A stretch of DNA of 64,000 nt from contig JBAJFG010000030.1 of NCBI GenBank assembly GCA_037903475.1, positions 992,001 to 1,056,000 on the forward strand, in the 5' to 3' direction. Position 1 is the first letter of the stretch, and each line of letters begins with the position of its first letter. This document shows positions 1 through 11,990 of this stretch, piece by piece. Under the pieces are notes generated by a model that saw only the letters and a program-made list of their open reading frames with translations, was not told where the DNA came from and did no database searches. Origin of the DNA: Ancylostoma caninum. Lineage: Eukaryota; Nematoda; Chromadorea; Rhabditida; Ancylostomatidae. Position numbers and translations under genes: made by a program.

Positions 1-2282
1 CTTAAAATGCATGATTCAAACACTTTTCGCAGTGTCTATTTCGATAAATTTAAGATCCTTAGTTTATTAGGAAGTTCCAATGCCTCAGAAGTGAGGTATG
101 AAGTGTCTGCAATCATTTTTTTCTGTAAGGAATTGGGCATTCATTTCTAGTTCGTCCGTTCCCTATTCAATCACAAGTAGGATTTCCATCGGGACATATG
201 GATAAAAAAGTACCGGGAGGAAATAGCAGGAGTGGGAAGCGACCACATCGGTTTCTGCTCTCGTGCGCTTATGTAGTATATGGGCACAATTAGTCAGTTA
301 CCCGTTATTTCCGACTACATTTCACTCATTGTCTAGCTTCTTACGAATCATTGTGCTATCGATTCATGTGTTTCTTTTTTTTGTAGAGCTTAACTTCAAA
401 CACAAATGCAAATAGAAATAGAACAGAAACAAAAACGAACAGCTCTCAGATCAGAGCATAGAGTCTATACCACTTGTTTTTGGCTTTTAGCCGCACTATA
501 TACCCGTGATTCCCCAGAAATTTTCCACAGAAAATTCTCTGCGAAGAGTTCCTTACATCTCACTCCTTGAGAAATAAATTTGAGAACGCAAAACCAGCTT
601 CCGAATAGTATCCTGACCTTCCTTTCCCCAGTACAATGCCGAATCGAGCTGGCTGCTTCATTAAAGGGCAATATTTATTGAGTAATTCGACACTTATGCC
701 CTCTACGCCTGTGTACCCCTTCTGGTCATGCTATTTTTCGTTGAAAATTCAATTTTTGCACTTTCTTCTTCTAATTTGCTGCTGAAAATGTACCACGAAA
801 CTAGGTACGTGGCGCGAATTCAAATCGATAGGGCCGCTTCTGGCTGACAGATGCAGAGGAGGCGGCATCGTTCGTTCGCCGGCTGCCGACGTTCTTCCGT
901 TCAAATTGCGGCTTCTATCTTGTCTTGGCGTTGTGAAATCCTGAATAGTGGGTTTCTGGATGCACCAGGTACTGATTAACCAGCAGATTTTCATGTGTAC
1001 ATGGCCAAGCCATTTCCAGGCTGTTCAGGAGAGTGCTAGGCCTATTTTTAGAAAGTTTTGACGGCGAGCTTCTCCTGGAGCTCTCCACTTCCCCATTTTG
1101 GGTTCCCATGCCCTTGCAGTCTCTGGCACTTTGCCTGCACTTTCCAGAGCGCCCGCAATAGGCCTCGTAGGCCTGCACTCTAGGGGTGGAATTGATTCAC
1201 ACCTCGGCGTTTTTTTTTTCGTTAACGCTGTCATCGCTCTCTCACTAAAAGCGTGAGCAAAACCCGCTTATTCCTGGAAAAACCACTTTCCACCAGGAAA
1301 AAGAAATTCCTCTCGAAGGCGAAAAACCCGTTGTTATTGCGATGATAAGCCGCTTGCTGATAGTGGCGGCGTTCACCTTCTTAGAGGTCGACGTGCGGAG
1401 GAGGAAAATCGCTTCAGCTGTCAATTCCTCTAATTAAATTTCTTGGAAAGCGTCAACGAGCAATGAGCGACACAAAGTACTCGCCTCCGTTCGTGGGGTT
1501 TTTCCCCGCTGCGGCATTCCTCGGGTTGTTTATACTTGGCGGGAAATTTATCGCTCGTGCTCGCTTCAGAGTAGGCAATTAGTTATTGGTTAGGGCTGGA
1601 GAGCTGTGCGGTTAACTGAAAAAGGGGAGAAATGGGGAAGGGAGAACTGTGGTCTCCACTATGCTAGGAATACGACCAAAACTTCGAGAACAAAGCTACC
1701 CAAGTAGACATGCAACTATTATTTTCAAGCTTAAATTATTAAAAATAAATTTTTTGGAAAAATAAACAACTAAAAACAGGTAACACAAGGCCTACAGGTT
1801 GCTTCATACGTAGCGTCGTTCGTTTTTACAGTTTTCGCTGCATGGGCTACATTTTCACTTTCTCATTTTTTGTTTCTCCCCCGAGCTCTTCGTTTCTCTC
1901 CCCGTCACTCCCCCCCCCCCTTCTGTCTGCGACTACTTCTGGTGCATTTTAATAAGGGCGAGGGGTTGCTAGTTTGAAATCTATGTAGGATTCTTTTAGA
2001 AATCGTGCTTGACCTGCCCAGCAATATTTTATGAATGCTCATGCAAACGTTACAGTGTTCATAAGGCCAAACCTCAGGGCGTCATAAAATTTATGAACGT
2101 AAACAACACATTTTTCATTTGTAGCGGTTTTGTAAGAGATCTCACGCAGGCTGTCAGTGGAATGGCGATGATTTCTCGCTCGCGCTTGCTTTGATTCGCA
2201 TGGATCGCTAGCAAAAAACATGGGTCAGGAATAATATTGGGTTTTCGAGTGTGTGGCTCTCACAAAGTTTTGATTTAGCTGT
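1..2282. other. intergenic, no gene recognised
   Basis: No open frame here combines length, plausible splice sites and a protein-like composition. Short reverse-strand frames between 750 and 1234 overlap each other in a locally G+C-richer patch and look like chance. The stretch has homopolymer runs (C-run near 1910) but no repeat I could match elsewhere in the window. Confidence 0.5.
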
Positions 2283-2450
2283 CAGTGGCGGACGCACAAA
2301 TTTGGCGAGGAAAGGGGGGGGGGGGCGTGGGAAAAACGCTAGGTCTAGGACTCAAACGGGAAATAGAAATAATAAAGATATCAATTCAAATATTAAACAA
2401 TTAGAAATGATTATTTGAGAAATAATGATGAAAATATACAACGAAGAGCT
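2283..2450. mobile_element. partial copy of hAT-type MITE (CAGTGGCGGACGCA family)
   Basis: Begins with CAGTGGCGGACGCA, the terminus seen in the intact copies at 9,910 and 39,447, followed by a G-run, GCGTGGGAA and an A+T-rich interior with AATAATAA-like words, as in those copies. The matching right terminus (TGCGTCCGCCACTG) is not found downstream, so the right end is lost or too diverged and the end coordinate is approximate. Confidence 0.6.
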
Positions 2451-4020
2451 CCTCCTCTGAGAGTGTCAGCTGCCTATCCGAACATTGTGTATAGTGCCTG
2501 CCTGCACGCGACATTTTGTCGCTCGTTCTCGTACCGAGCTTTCATGGAGCATGTGGGAACACCGTCTGGGTACTAAGAAATTTATAAAGTATTTCTATTT
2601 TTCTATTCAATTTTTAGACATGATATAACATTATGCCTGCAGTCCATTGATAATATTAATTGATCACGTTCCATTTGATGAAAATAGATGAAGTTGTTCA
2701 ACAAAATTCCGAGAAATAAATTTGAAAACAAAAATATTTCCATAAAATATTATTTCTGGCTGAGAAGGTGATTCAAAATATAGAAACGTCTGCCCATAAG
2801 TGGAATGTCGTCCCTTCTCGCTCTTGGTCGCTCGCTTTCGTCGTTCTCCATCGCTTTGTCGCCTAGGATCGCGTACCCCTTTTTGACATTAATTCGCTCT
2901 ATCTTGTCGTTTTTCATCGCTTTGTCGCTTGGAGCAGCCTGTCCATGTTAATGGCCGTAGCTGAGATGTGTGCCATGCAACTTACTTCTATTAAGACATT
3001 AATAGGGATCCCAGCATGTCCTCAGTGCTACAGGCGCCAGCATATTCGCCCTGGAGCGACATTTTGTCGTTCTCTGTAGCCTGTAGCAATGTTGCGTCAA
3101 CTGTCGCCCCAGCACATTCCAACCACTCGTTCGCATCGGCTTCCTCCTTGCCGATGGATGCTTCACAGTTTCAAATCACTCGCTGCGCTGACCGTTGTCC
3201 ATGCACTTTGGGCGCGTCGTCGGCGCGCCGACTCCGCCCCTTTGGCGCGCCTCATCTCGTGCTCGCCCCGCCCATCGCCGATACTCTCAGTACATCAAGA
3301 ACGTCGGCTAGCTGCGCCATCGTCTCTAAAGCGATTACATGGCGAGAAGAAGTTGCTTGTCTCCGCTGGTCTTCTACGTCTCTGATGACATGGATCACTA
3401 TTGATTGAGCCAGCTATTGATTGATGGCTGTCGTCTTCGTTTCGTCTTTTTGTGCCGTTTCAATCGGACGGCATTTCTTTTTGAAGTGGTGAATAAGTGA
3501 TGAGCAACTGTTTGAAACGCTTCGGTTAGTCAGAGCCGCTAGCAAACTGAACGATCATATTCATCTTTGTGGCTGGTTCAATGTGACTAGTATAGCGCCT
3601 TGAAGTTTTTCTTTATTTCTCTAATTCTCTCCGTTAACTTAAGCCTCTCACTTCTCTATGGCTCTAAGGCCTCTGGATGGAAATATCTTGAGAGCTCCCC
3701 TACTTGTGTTTCTTATGTTGGAGACGCCAGCGAAAGCATTTTGGCCTTCAGCCAATGTCTCATACTTGTTTGGAACTCTCAAGTACAAGCACTTGTTATT
3801 CGTGACATGTCCTCCGCTCATAAAACTGCATAGTGCACCGAAAAACCGGAATTTAGTGGTAATTTATGTAGATTTTGTCGAGAACTACTCTTACTATAGT
3901 AATATCCTAAAAAATTGGCCCTTTCATAGAAATTTTCTGGATTTTCTCCACTCTCCTCCGAGATTCTATCCTTGTTGACCATTCAGAGATGTTCTATTAA
4001 ACTTCTCAGAGTTTGTTCGA
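2451..4020. other. intergenic with minor local repeats
   Basis: No gene recognised. Around 2,815-2,945 phrases such as TCGTCGTTCTCCATCGCTTTGTCGC recur in slightly changed form, a degenerate tandem duplication of roughly 75 bp. An open frame at 3,016-3,408 (130 codons) has Ser/Ala/Arg-rich low-complexity composition, no splice context and an overlapping rival frame, so I do not call it coding. Confidence 0.4.
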
Positions 4021-4145
4021 GATCCACCCGCATCGTTGAGTTTACCCAGGGTAACCTGCTAACATTCCCGAATTTACCCATCGTTGACGCGTCCGCCAAC
4101 ATATGTATTTACCCTGAGTAACCTCGATGGTGTATCCGAGCCTAA
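4021..4145. mobile_element. palindromic MITE, ACCCAGGGTAA family, copy 1
   Basis: About 125 bp with inverted ends: GCATCGTTGAGTTTACCCAGG on the left and the complement of CCATCGAGGTTACTCAGG on the right, each followed inward by GGTAA. Four further copies with the same design lie at 4,253, 9,495, 13,392 and 15,948. No coding capacity. Ends are approximate because this copy is diverged. Confidence 0.7.
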
Positions 4146-4252
4146 GTCATTTGGCCGGTGTTCATAGAACAATACGATATACCATGGCTTTTTGCTCTAG
4201 AAACCTCTCATTTCGATAGAACAGGACCTTACGGTATCATAACATACTGGAC

Positions 4253-4451
4253 CTGGGTGCATCATTGTAATTACCCAGGGTAAACATGTTGCTATGGGTA
4301 AGTTCTTGGGTAAATTAAGAGAATTTCCTGTGTTTATCCAGACTTTCTCCAATGAACTTTTGGGTTCTGTTAATTTTTGGGTAAAACGTGTTACCTATGG
4401 GTAAATTCACGTGGTGTTAACAAGTTCCTGAGTAATCCCAATGATGCGTGC
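4253..4451. mobile_element. palindromic MITE, ACCCAGGGTAA family, copy 2
   Basis: Left end CTGGGTGCATCATTGTAATT followed by ACCCAGGGTAAAC; right end GAGTAATCCCAATGATGCGTG, an imperfect inverted copy. At about 199 bp it is longer than the others because its middle carries repeated GGGTAAA-type words. Lies about 110 bp from copy 1. Confidence 0.7.
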
Positions 4452-4774
4452 GTTTTCTGATTTTTGATTATTGCGATGATTTAATCTCCGGAGTGAATCT
4501 AGAGAAGCAGACAAAATTCTCATAATTCTATCCTCATTGAATTCACGGCGATAATGGGTCATGCAATATCTGGCACGGAAATGGTTTTTTTTTTGCAGGC
4601 GGGAACGGGATGAGGATGCGCTAACAAATCGATAAGTGCTTATTCTGGTATACGGTAGGAAGTGTGCTCGTGTTGTTTATTCTATAACGTGATCCGAAGA
4701 TCTATGAGATTTGTTCAATCCGGCTAGAGCTCAGAGAAACAGAGTAGTAAAGTTGCACGGCAGTATCACGCGTC

Positions 4775-4868
4775 ACATGGAGTTGCGGCAACTTCATGTG
4801 GTGTGGCAGCAACTCCACACCGACGCTGCAGCAACTTCATGTGGAGTTGCGGCAACTTCACGTGGTGC
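4775..4868. repeat. small palindromic repeat, GTTGCNGCAACT motif
   Basis: The motif GGAGTTGCGGCAACTTCA, itself palindromic at its centre (GTTGC-GGCAAC), occurs at both ends of this stretch with diverged forms between. Could fold into alternate hairpins. No function is evident. Confidence 0.5.
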
Positions 4869-7830
4869 AAATTCGTGTCCTTGACACGTATTCCATTGTA
4901 TTGTGTGCGCGCAAAAACCGGCACGCTTTTTTGGGCGGATCCGTTACGCGGTCACCGCACTCCTCACGTTTGGATGTGCGCGAAGAATAGACAAAATGAA
5001 ATGTTATTGTCGTGAGAGAAATTCGCGTTTCCATGGAAATCCGCGAGCTAAATGAGGGGGGATTCTTCTGTCTAATTTTCTAATGGATTTTCTATGGAAA
5101 TCCTCTTAGTTTCATGCTAGTCATAAGAAGCTCTGGACCGGAATAGAAAGTTCAACGTCCAATAATCCGCTCGAAAACTGTGAGGAAATGGTTTGGTTAC
5201 CCATCTTGGAAATATCTTAGGCGTTCTAAAATTTATTTTTGGTTCTGATCCAACGCTGATTTCCTGGAACTTCTCTAAACTTGAAGAAATTCATGATTGT
5301 GTTGTATATTTTCCAAAATAACACTGCCGTTATTTGCAAGCGTGAATATTATAATGATACAACTAATGTATAATCCATAGAAGACTCCAGAATAGCAAAG
5401 CCGCTCGCACACGCCGCATCTGATGCTTGGACAGGTCTGGTCGTGCTCTACAAGGTTGTCTTAGTCGAACAATTTTCAACTACCCATTCGAATATTCGAA
5501 TCCATGCAATAGTGTAAGAGCTACTATCGAATACCGTAGTTAAGAATTAGGGCAGTGAAGGAAAAAGTTGGTTCTACCGAATATTAGCCACTACAGATCA
5601 CTGCATACATTCGAATATTCGAATGGCACTGCATACATTCGAATATTTGAGTGGTTTTTGGAGGTTCTTTTTTCTGCTCGGGCAAGGAATCTAGGGTGCC
5701 TAATTTGCTGACAAACACTTTATACATATTTACGCTGACAAAACCCAACATATGTATCATAAATCGAGAACGAAATGACTCTGCAAGGCGGGAAGAGGCG
5801 TTCGACCAATGAGACATCAGCGGCTCCGCCCTGATTTCTTCACCACACTCTTTGAGGTCGATGAAACGCGCTGTTTTCATGCATCTATTTTTCTGTGCAA
5901 CTTCAATCTAATAGGCTTTTTACAATAAGTCCGATTTGACTGCTTTCTATATATAGCTTATGGTCACTCTTTAAAAATATTGTCTTACTTTGCAAGTATG
6001 TAGCTTATGGTCACTCTTTAAAAATATTGTCTTACTTTGCAAGATTCAAGAACCTCCTTGTAATCGCCATTCTTTCACTGCACTCTGATCTGCTAGGGTT
6101 TCCCTCTATTTGCTTCTGGATCTCCACAGCACATGTGTTCATAAAAAAGCTCAGAAGTTCCCAGTTGTGGGCGTTAATCACGCCCACTAATGATAAATTA
6201 TCCAACTTGTTTTATGCATTCCACGTCCTCCAACACCACCTGACAGCATTGAATCATGACGAATAACGCAATGCCTACGTGACGCGCTCTTATGTTTCAT
6301 TAAAAACCTGCACATGGGGCTTCCCCATGACACATGGTAGCTTTCCCTATCAATTGATCACGATCACATGGGGAGGGGGCGTGGTTGGCGCTGACGTGCA
6401 CTATTTTCCAAGCGATGGGAGCCGATGTTGCTTGCAGACCTCTCATACTTCCCCCTGCTGCAGAATTCCCCTTGGCATGTGCGCTGTTTGCCAGCGGTTT
6501 CTTAACAAGTGGTGTTCGCACGCGGTGCATGTGAAACGCCTAATTGACACTTAGGCCGCACGCTGCTGCGGGCCGCATGCGGCTCTTTGGTCATCAAATG
6601 CCCGCGCGGTGTTTTCGTCTACGATGAGAAACAGCGCCCCGCGGCTTTTTCTAGCTCTACTATCCGTGCTGACATCGATTGCTCTGCCCTTCGGTGTTCC
6701 ACATCTCTTGCCTCAGCTTCTAGGGGAGTGGGTAAGCAAGTTATTGGGATTCTTTGGGTAGTCACTGGGGATCCTGGAAAGTCGGATTTTCGCGGGTTGG
6801 TGAATGCGGCGACAGCGAAGCCTGCGAGAATGGGCTACCCTGCCCTAGTTTCACGTAGCCTGAGCCCTTTATAGGAGTCTCAGTAGCTTCTCTTTCAAGT
6901 CCTGTAACTCGTACTACAAGCGCATCAGGTGATGTGCGGGGTTTTTCGTGGATCGTGGCTCCTCAAATTTCTCAAAACTAACTCTATAATACAAATGAAA
7001 ATATTATGTTAGTTCATTCTCTATTATTGTCCAAATTATGCCTTTTAAATGACCTTAGTAGTCCCTACTCAAAGTATGTTTCTCAATAGCTTTAATCAAT
7101 TTGCTGATTTTTTTTTGGCTTACTATGCCACTTTTCACCAGCCATCCCCACGCCCGACCGAGAAGAATTTCTGCCACCACTTTCAAAACCTAAGACTTAC
7201 CTGGGCAAGGAAATTTTCCTGGACCACAACTTCACGGATGCAGTGCCATAGAAAATTCCGTCTTTTACCTTTCCGAAGATGATAAAAGTCGCTGAAAAAA
7301 AGTTTTTGTGGTGTGTATTCCAGAAAGTTTCCAAAATACATTTAGACATGATGAATAGAAAGGGTTCTTAGCCTGTCACACTGAGTTGCTCCTGAACTGG
7401 TGAAGAAATCTGACCCCATCCGATGGCGTCAACTTAGAACAATTTTTTCCAACAATTTCTGTTTCTAGGATTTATTAACCCTGAACTCTACGATCCGGAA
7501 GTTCTCCATTCAACCTAATATGATTTTCTATTTCTTTTGGACAACACTATAAATGTGTTTGCCGGTTAGCGGTGTAGCGCTGAACACGAGGTTGTTATTT
7601 TCTTTATTAACGTCTAACGTTTCGGCGAGTTCGGAACTTTGCTGTTGCTCCACGGTGTGGAGGGTTAAAGGCGACCACTGCTAGCTGACGTATAATTAGT
7701 AGTCTTATTAATAATTATGGAAGTAATAATACGAAAGAATAGTGTAACTTCATATTCCTAAACTATAATAGGGTAAGCTTCTAAAGTGGCTGCGTCGTAC
7801 CTTCGGCTTCTCCTATGAGTCATTCTCTCG
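4869..7830. other. intergenic, no gene recognised
   Basis: Holds isolated CATTCGAATATTCGAAT palindromes near 5,484, 5,610 and 5,636 that match the repeat cluster at 11.3-12 kb, and a direct duplication at 5,950-6,043. The 6,270-6,880 part is richer in G+C and has several short overlapping frames in both strands, none with splice sites or recognisable protein sequence. Confidence 0.4.
5950..6043. repeat. two-copy tandem duplication, about 47 bp
   Basis: The phrase TAGCTTATGGTCACTCTTTA and the sequence up to TTACTTTGCAAG is present twice back to back, essentially identical apart from a few bases at the junction. A recent local duplication. Confidence 0.9.
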
Positions 7831-7902
7831 GCCCAAGTAGTATAGTGGTTAGTACTCCACGTTGTGGCCGTGGCGACACAGGTTCGATTCCTGTCTTGGG
7901 CA
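7831..7902 (+). tRNA. tRNA-His (GTG)
   Basis: A complete cloverleaf can be drawn. The acceptor stem is GCCCAAG (7831-7837) with CTTGGGC (7895-7901), seven perfect pairs, and discriminator A at 7902. The anticodon stem is CCACG/CGTGG with loop TTGTGGC and anticodon GTG at 7864-7866. The T arm is ACAGG-TTCGATT-CCTGT. The internal A box (TAGTATAGTGG) and B box (GGTTCGATTCC) for RNA polymerase III are intact, and a TTTT terminator follows at 7906-7909. There is no intron. The base before the acceptor stem is G, which equals the extra G-1 that tRNA-His normally receives after transcription. It looks functional. Confidence 0.97.
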
Positions 7903-9494
7903 GTGTTTTGCATTTGGGCTGCTCATCCTAGGGATTGGGGCCTCAGTTGTGTAAGGCTCGTATAAAGCTGTTATTTTGAGGTATTTCTTTCAAATTGGCC
8001 GGCAGCAGGTCTTGCTTGAAGGGTGCAGCTCACGCAAGTAGTGTAATTTTGATTATCTTATAAAATGGCCATCAGATAAACTGCTTGGGCCATTTACCGA
8101 TGGAATTTTTATTGTTTTCCAGCACAACTAAATAAATTAGGTCCCTAATTCTTAGAGGGCTCTTTATTTTTCGCTGAGTACACCTTTTTAGCTAAATAAT
8201 AGATTCCTCGGCCACACTCCCTTCTTACCTCGGACCCGTCACGATTTCTTGTTTTCCACTAAGCAATTCGTTCCATCCATGAAGCCATCCAGAAGAAAAC
8301 AAGCGTCGAAGATGCCATCCACTCCCGGGCGGACGAGTCGCAAAACCTTCAGAGCTTTACCTATTGACTTTTGACTTGTGCGAGTCACACAGAGACTGCG
8401 TCGAGCAGCGCGAGGTGTCGAGTTGCTCACGTGGGCGTTTTTTGTGCAGTTGCGGTCAGTGCACACACGCAAATCAAACACTGATCCGCGGTGTCTTCGT
8501 TACTTAGTGAAGTGTCACTTCTTTGTTTTTCTGTTGACTCGGCTCGTGGCACTGCCGTTCTATCTCAGTCATGCACGAGGAATTACCAAGGCAGGGGGTG
8601 GAGCCGTCCCACAGCTATGCATAATCGTGTTTGCTTCTCTCCTTCACAAAGTAACACTATTTGCTCGCTACCAGACAGCGTTGACTCTATCGTTTTCCTT
8701 GGATTGTGAGCAGTGAACATGATCAAGCCTCATTTCCGCCAGGGGGGCATCTCTTTGGGGGCGTGGCTTCTTCTCGAGTGGGCGGGGTCGTATCACTTGA
8801 CTGGTTTCTCTCATTTTCTGCACATATTCATGCTTTTTCTCGCTATTACACCAGCAATGTTTACATTATTCTTGAGTGCTCAAGAGATACACCAGTTTTC
8901 TTCCATGCAAGTGGGCGGGGCCGTCCCATCAGTACCATTTCGTTGCATCTGAGACGTGGATTTACGTCTTTCTCTAGCCCTTTTGTGGTTTCTTCTGAGA
9001 AAATTTTTGCTTTTTTTGCTCTCGTGAATTTATCGTTGAACTTCTGGTAAGAGAAGAGTGGTGAAAATATCCGTGCAGTTTTGTTCAGACATACCGTAAC
9101 CTTCATTATTTGTCGTCGCATGGCTAGTTTTGTATAAAAAGTTGTTATCGGCGAATGCCAATAGCCTTATCAACGCCGTTTCCACGGCGTTGCCATAGCG
9201 CTTCGCCGAGTGGATTTCCGTGCCAGGATAAAAGTGCTATGTCTTGATTTAATTCTAGGAATAAACTGCCTTAGTCAGCCACAAACTTCTGCGCAAAAAT
9301 GGATTGTACATAGTTACTGACATGCTTTTAGTGTAGAAAAAATTGCAAGACCACTAGAAATCAACCACAAGAACTTTGAATACAATGTAATAAACGCTTG
9401 CCTTTTTGAAACTTTCAGAATCAAGAATTCAAAGAAAACTGGAATCTCTCTTTACTAAGGAATTTTCAATTTGTGCTGAATTAGGGGGGGGGGG
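7903..9494. other. intergenic, no gene recognised
   Basis: Contains overlapping short frames at 8,239-9,121 in both strands without splice context. A compact hairpin sits at 9,171-9,192 (CAACGCCGT and its complement with a TTCC loop), enclosed by a second pair CGGCGAA (9,149) / TTCGCCG (9,203). No other structure matched elsewhere. Confidence 0.4.
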
Positions 9495-9616
9495 GCTGGG
9501 TACATGATTGAGATTACCCAGGGCAAACGTGTTTACACCCACCTTAGGGATGGGTAAACTAGCGGGGGGTTAACACGTTTGACCAGGGTAATTTCTAAGA
9601 TTCATGCGACCCCAGG
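9495..9616. mobile_element. palindromic MITE, ACCCAGGGTAA family, copy 3
   Basis: 122 bp. Left end CTGGGTACATGATTGAGATT then ACCCAGGGCAAACGTGTTTA; right end GTTAACACGTTTGACCAGGG then TAATTTCTAAG and CATGCGACCCCAG, an inverted copy of the left. Among the five copies this preserves the GTTAACACG inner motif best. It is preceded by a G-run. Confidence 0.75.
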
Positions 9617-9909
9617 TCTACTTATGCTACATAGTTCGCTTCGAAAACACACCCCACCCTCCTGAAAATATTGCCAAAACTTGAAAATATTTATTCTTCA
9701 TGTAGTATTTGTTACTTCCTAGGGTTGCTCCATAGAATACTCTATTTTCATCTGCTAAAGGTATGCAATATGTAATTGAGTAAAAACTACAAAAAGCGTA
9801 AATGTTCGTATAATAAATATGTACATAAATCACTTGGAAAGAATTGAAGATGACGGACAGATGTGCAGCTGCCCCCATAGTTGAGAAGAATATCAGGATA
9901 GGTGTCCAC

Positions 9910-10176
9910 GAGTGGCCTACGCAGAAAGTGGGCGGGAGGGGGGGACGTGGGAAGAAACTGGGGTCTCCGCCGTTTTGGGGACCCAGGCGGAAAATAAAAT
10001 CAATAAAAACCTTAATTATAATAATAAATAATTAATAAAATATATATTTAAAATAATAATAAGAAAAGACTGATAAAAATAAACTAATGCAAGATTCTTG
10101 CATGAATTGTAAAGTAATTGCAAAATTTTGCCGACCCATTCTCGGGGAGAGGGGCCTCCCCCTGCATCCGCCATTG
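9910..10176. mobile_element. hAT-type MITE with 8-bp target duplication
   Basis: 267 bp element. Left end GAGTGGCCTACGCAG and right end CTGCATCCGCCATTG are diverged inverted terminal repeats; the interior starts AAAGTGGGCGGGAGG and contains CTCCGCCGTTTTGGGGACCC and a long A+T-rich centre, as in the copy at 39,447. It is flanked by the perfect 8-bp direct repeat GTGTCCAC (9,902-9,909 and 10,177-10,184). An 8-bp duplication and a CAGTGGCGG-type end are typical of hAT transposons. No transposase frame. Confidence 0.9.
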
Positions 10177-11280
10177 GTGTCCACCGATCAAGAAAGGGCC
10201 CGCCATGGCTCAATAGTGGGAAAACGGCAGGATAATGGGTCTATCGATGGGGATTGTATCTGCTCCGGCTCATTAGTGGGGAAAAAGCCAGGATACGCGT
10301 CCATGGATGGAGATGTTTGTACATAAATCACTTGGAAAAAATTAAAAGAAACGAACGAATAAAATAAATTTAAATAAATAACAAATTAGCTTCGCCTTGG
10401 AGAACAGTCCACATGTCCCAATGTTTGATTTTTTCATCCACTCTTATGACAAAAATGCTAATATTAATTTTAGTGATCACATTGATTCGTAGGTATTGTT
10501 AGAAAAAAAATTAAGAAAATCAATACGAATAACATTATGAAGGACGATTCAGAACATGCTCTCTCCTCTTTTTCGCCTTTGAGGAGTCAAATCGACACGA
10601 ATCCAGAGGCCTCTTAGGTCTCCTCAACCAATAGCGGGTCCCGAGCTCTGTCACACTTATATATACATAAGCTGCAACTGGAAGTTTACAAAAAAAACGT
10701 CTTGCTATACAATCCAAAAATACAACCCCACATATTTTTAGTGATAATTTCTAAAAATATTTTTTGGAACTAATTGTTTACTATTCGGTAGTTAGAATGT
10801 CCAAGCAAATATTCGAAATAGGAAAATGAGAGAAATGCGGGTTTTTACGAGGGTGTGTTTCCCTGCCACAAAATAAACAAAGAAATAAATAAATAAAAAC
10901 CAGTCCAGTAGAACTTATTTCATTGTTGTTTAATATTTAACATAGGTTCATCGACATAATTGCCAACACACCTAGATCGAGAGGATGTATCTCCAGAGGA
11001 CCATTCAAAAATTCTTAGAAATATTCTAAATGTTACGTTTAATAATTAATTCGAATCTCTACATAAAAAAAGAAAGTCATGTTGAAAAATCATCTATCGT
11101 TTAGGACAGCAATATTTTCATGAGATAGTTCGTGTGTAATTAGAAAATTCGGAGCTATTTGAAAACATGTTGTTGAGAAAATCAAATACGTTTATTTCAC
11201 TAAACAGAGACTTTTTTCTCGAACAGTAAATTTTTTGAGGCTAGGATTCGTGAACACATAGTAAGTATACATTGGGATGC
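10177..11280. other. intergenic, no gene recognised
   Basis: A+T-rich, with several AATAAATAAATA-like runs (10,360, 10,870). Reverse-strand frame 10,535-10,717 has no support beyond being open. Confidence 0.4.
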
Positions 11281-11990
11281 TCAACGATTTTTGAAATATT
11301 CGAATTTTTGAATAATTCGAAAGGTAGAAAATTTGAAATATTCGAATCTTGGATAGTTCGAATATGTTGCTTTTTGCAATATCCGAACATTTGAATAATT
11401 CGAATAAGATGTTTTCAAAATATGCGAATGAACGAATTATTCGGATGCAGGACTTTCTTGGGTACCCGAATGAATGAATCATGCGAGTAACCGATTTTTT
11501 GAAATCCCCGAATGAATGAATAATTCGAATCGAATATTCGGTCCAATACCATTTCAATAATAGCATTCAAAGTTTCCGTTCCTGGCCGCCACTATCAACT
11601 TTGTTACTCCCACCTGCAAAGGTCGGCCTCAGGACATATCGGGGTCTCGTCAGGCGATTTGCGGGAATTGCTGGGGGTCGCAACGAGTCTTTGAGGCATG
11701 GCCTTGTTGTGGATACCTATTGCTCTCTATAATAGCCATCATGCCATCATTATTCAAATATCAAATGTTCCCAAGCCGAATAAGCAAATATTTCGAATTT
11801 GCTACTTCTCAGACAGTCGAATGAACGAATTGTTCGAATACTAGCTTTCTCTAGGTGCCCGAATAAACGAATTATTCGAATAACTCTAATTATGAACAAC
11901 CCGAATGAATGAATAGTTCGAATATGCCCATTCTTTGAAAAGCCGAACGAATGAATTATTCGAATATTCGAAAATTTCGTCGAATATATT
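11281..11990 (-). repeat. degenerate ATTCGAATA tandem repeats, two blocks
   Basis: Two blocks (about 11,281-11,550 and 11,755-11,990) in which GAATGAATNATTCGAATA-like units recur roughly every 40-45 bp. In one reverse-strand frame this produces a visible repeated peptide pattern (I-R-I-I-H-S-F-G and variants about every 15 residues), but units vary in length and the frames are interrupted, so I read it as a decayed minisatellite and not a protein. The spacer between the blocks (11,551-11,754) is unlike the repeats. Confidence 0.65.

Noticed and set aside
3016..3408. 130-codon forward frame
   Set aside because: Low-complexity Ser/Ala/Arg composition with a competing overlapping frame; no splice signals.
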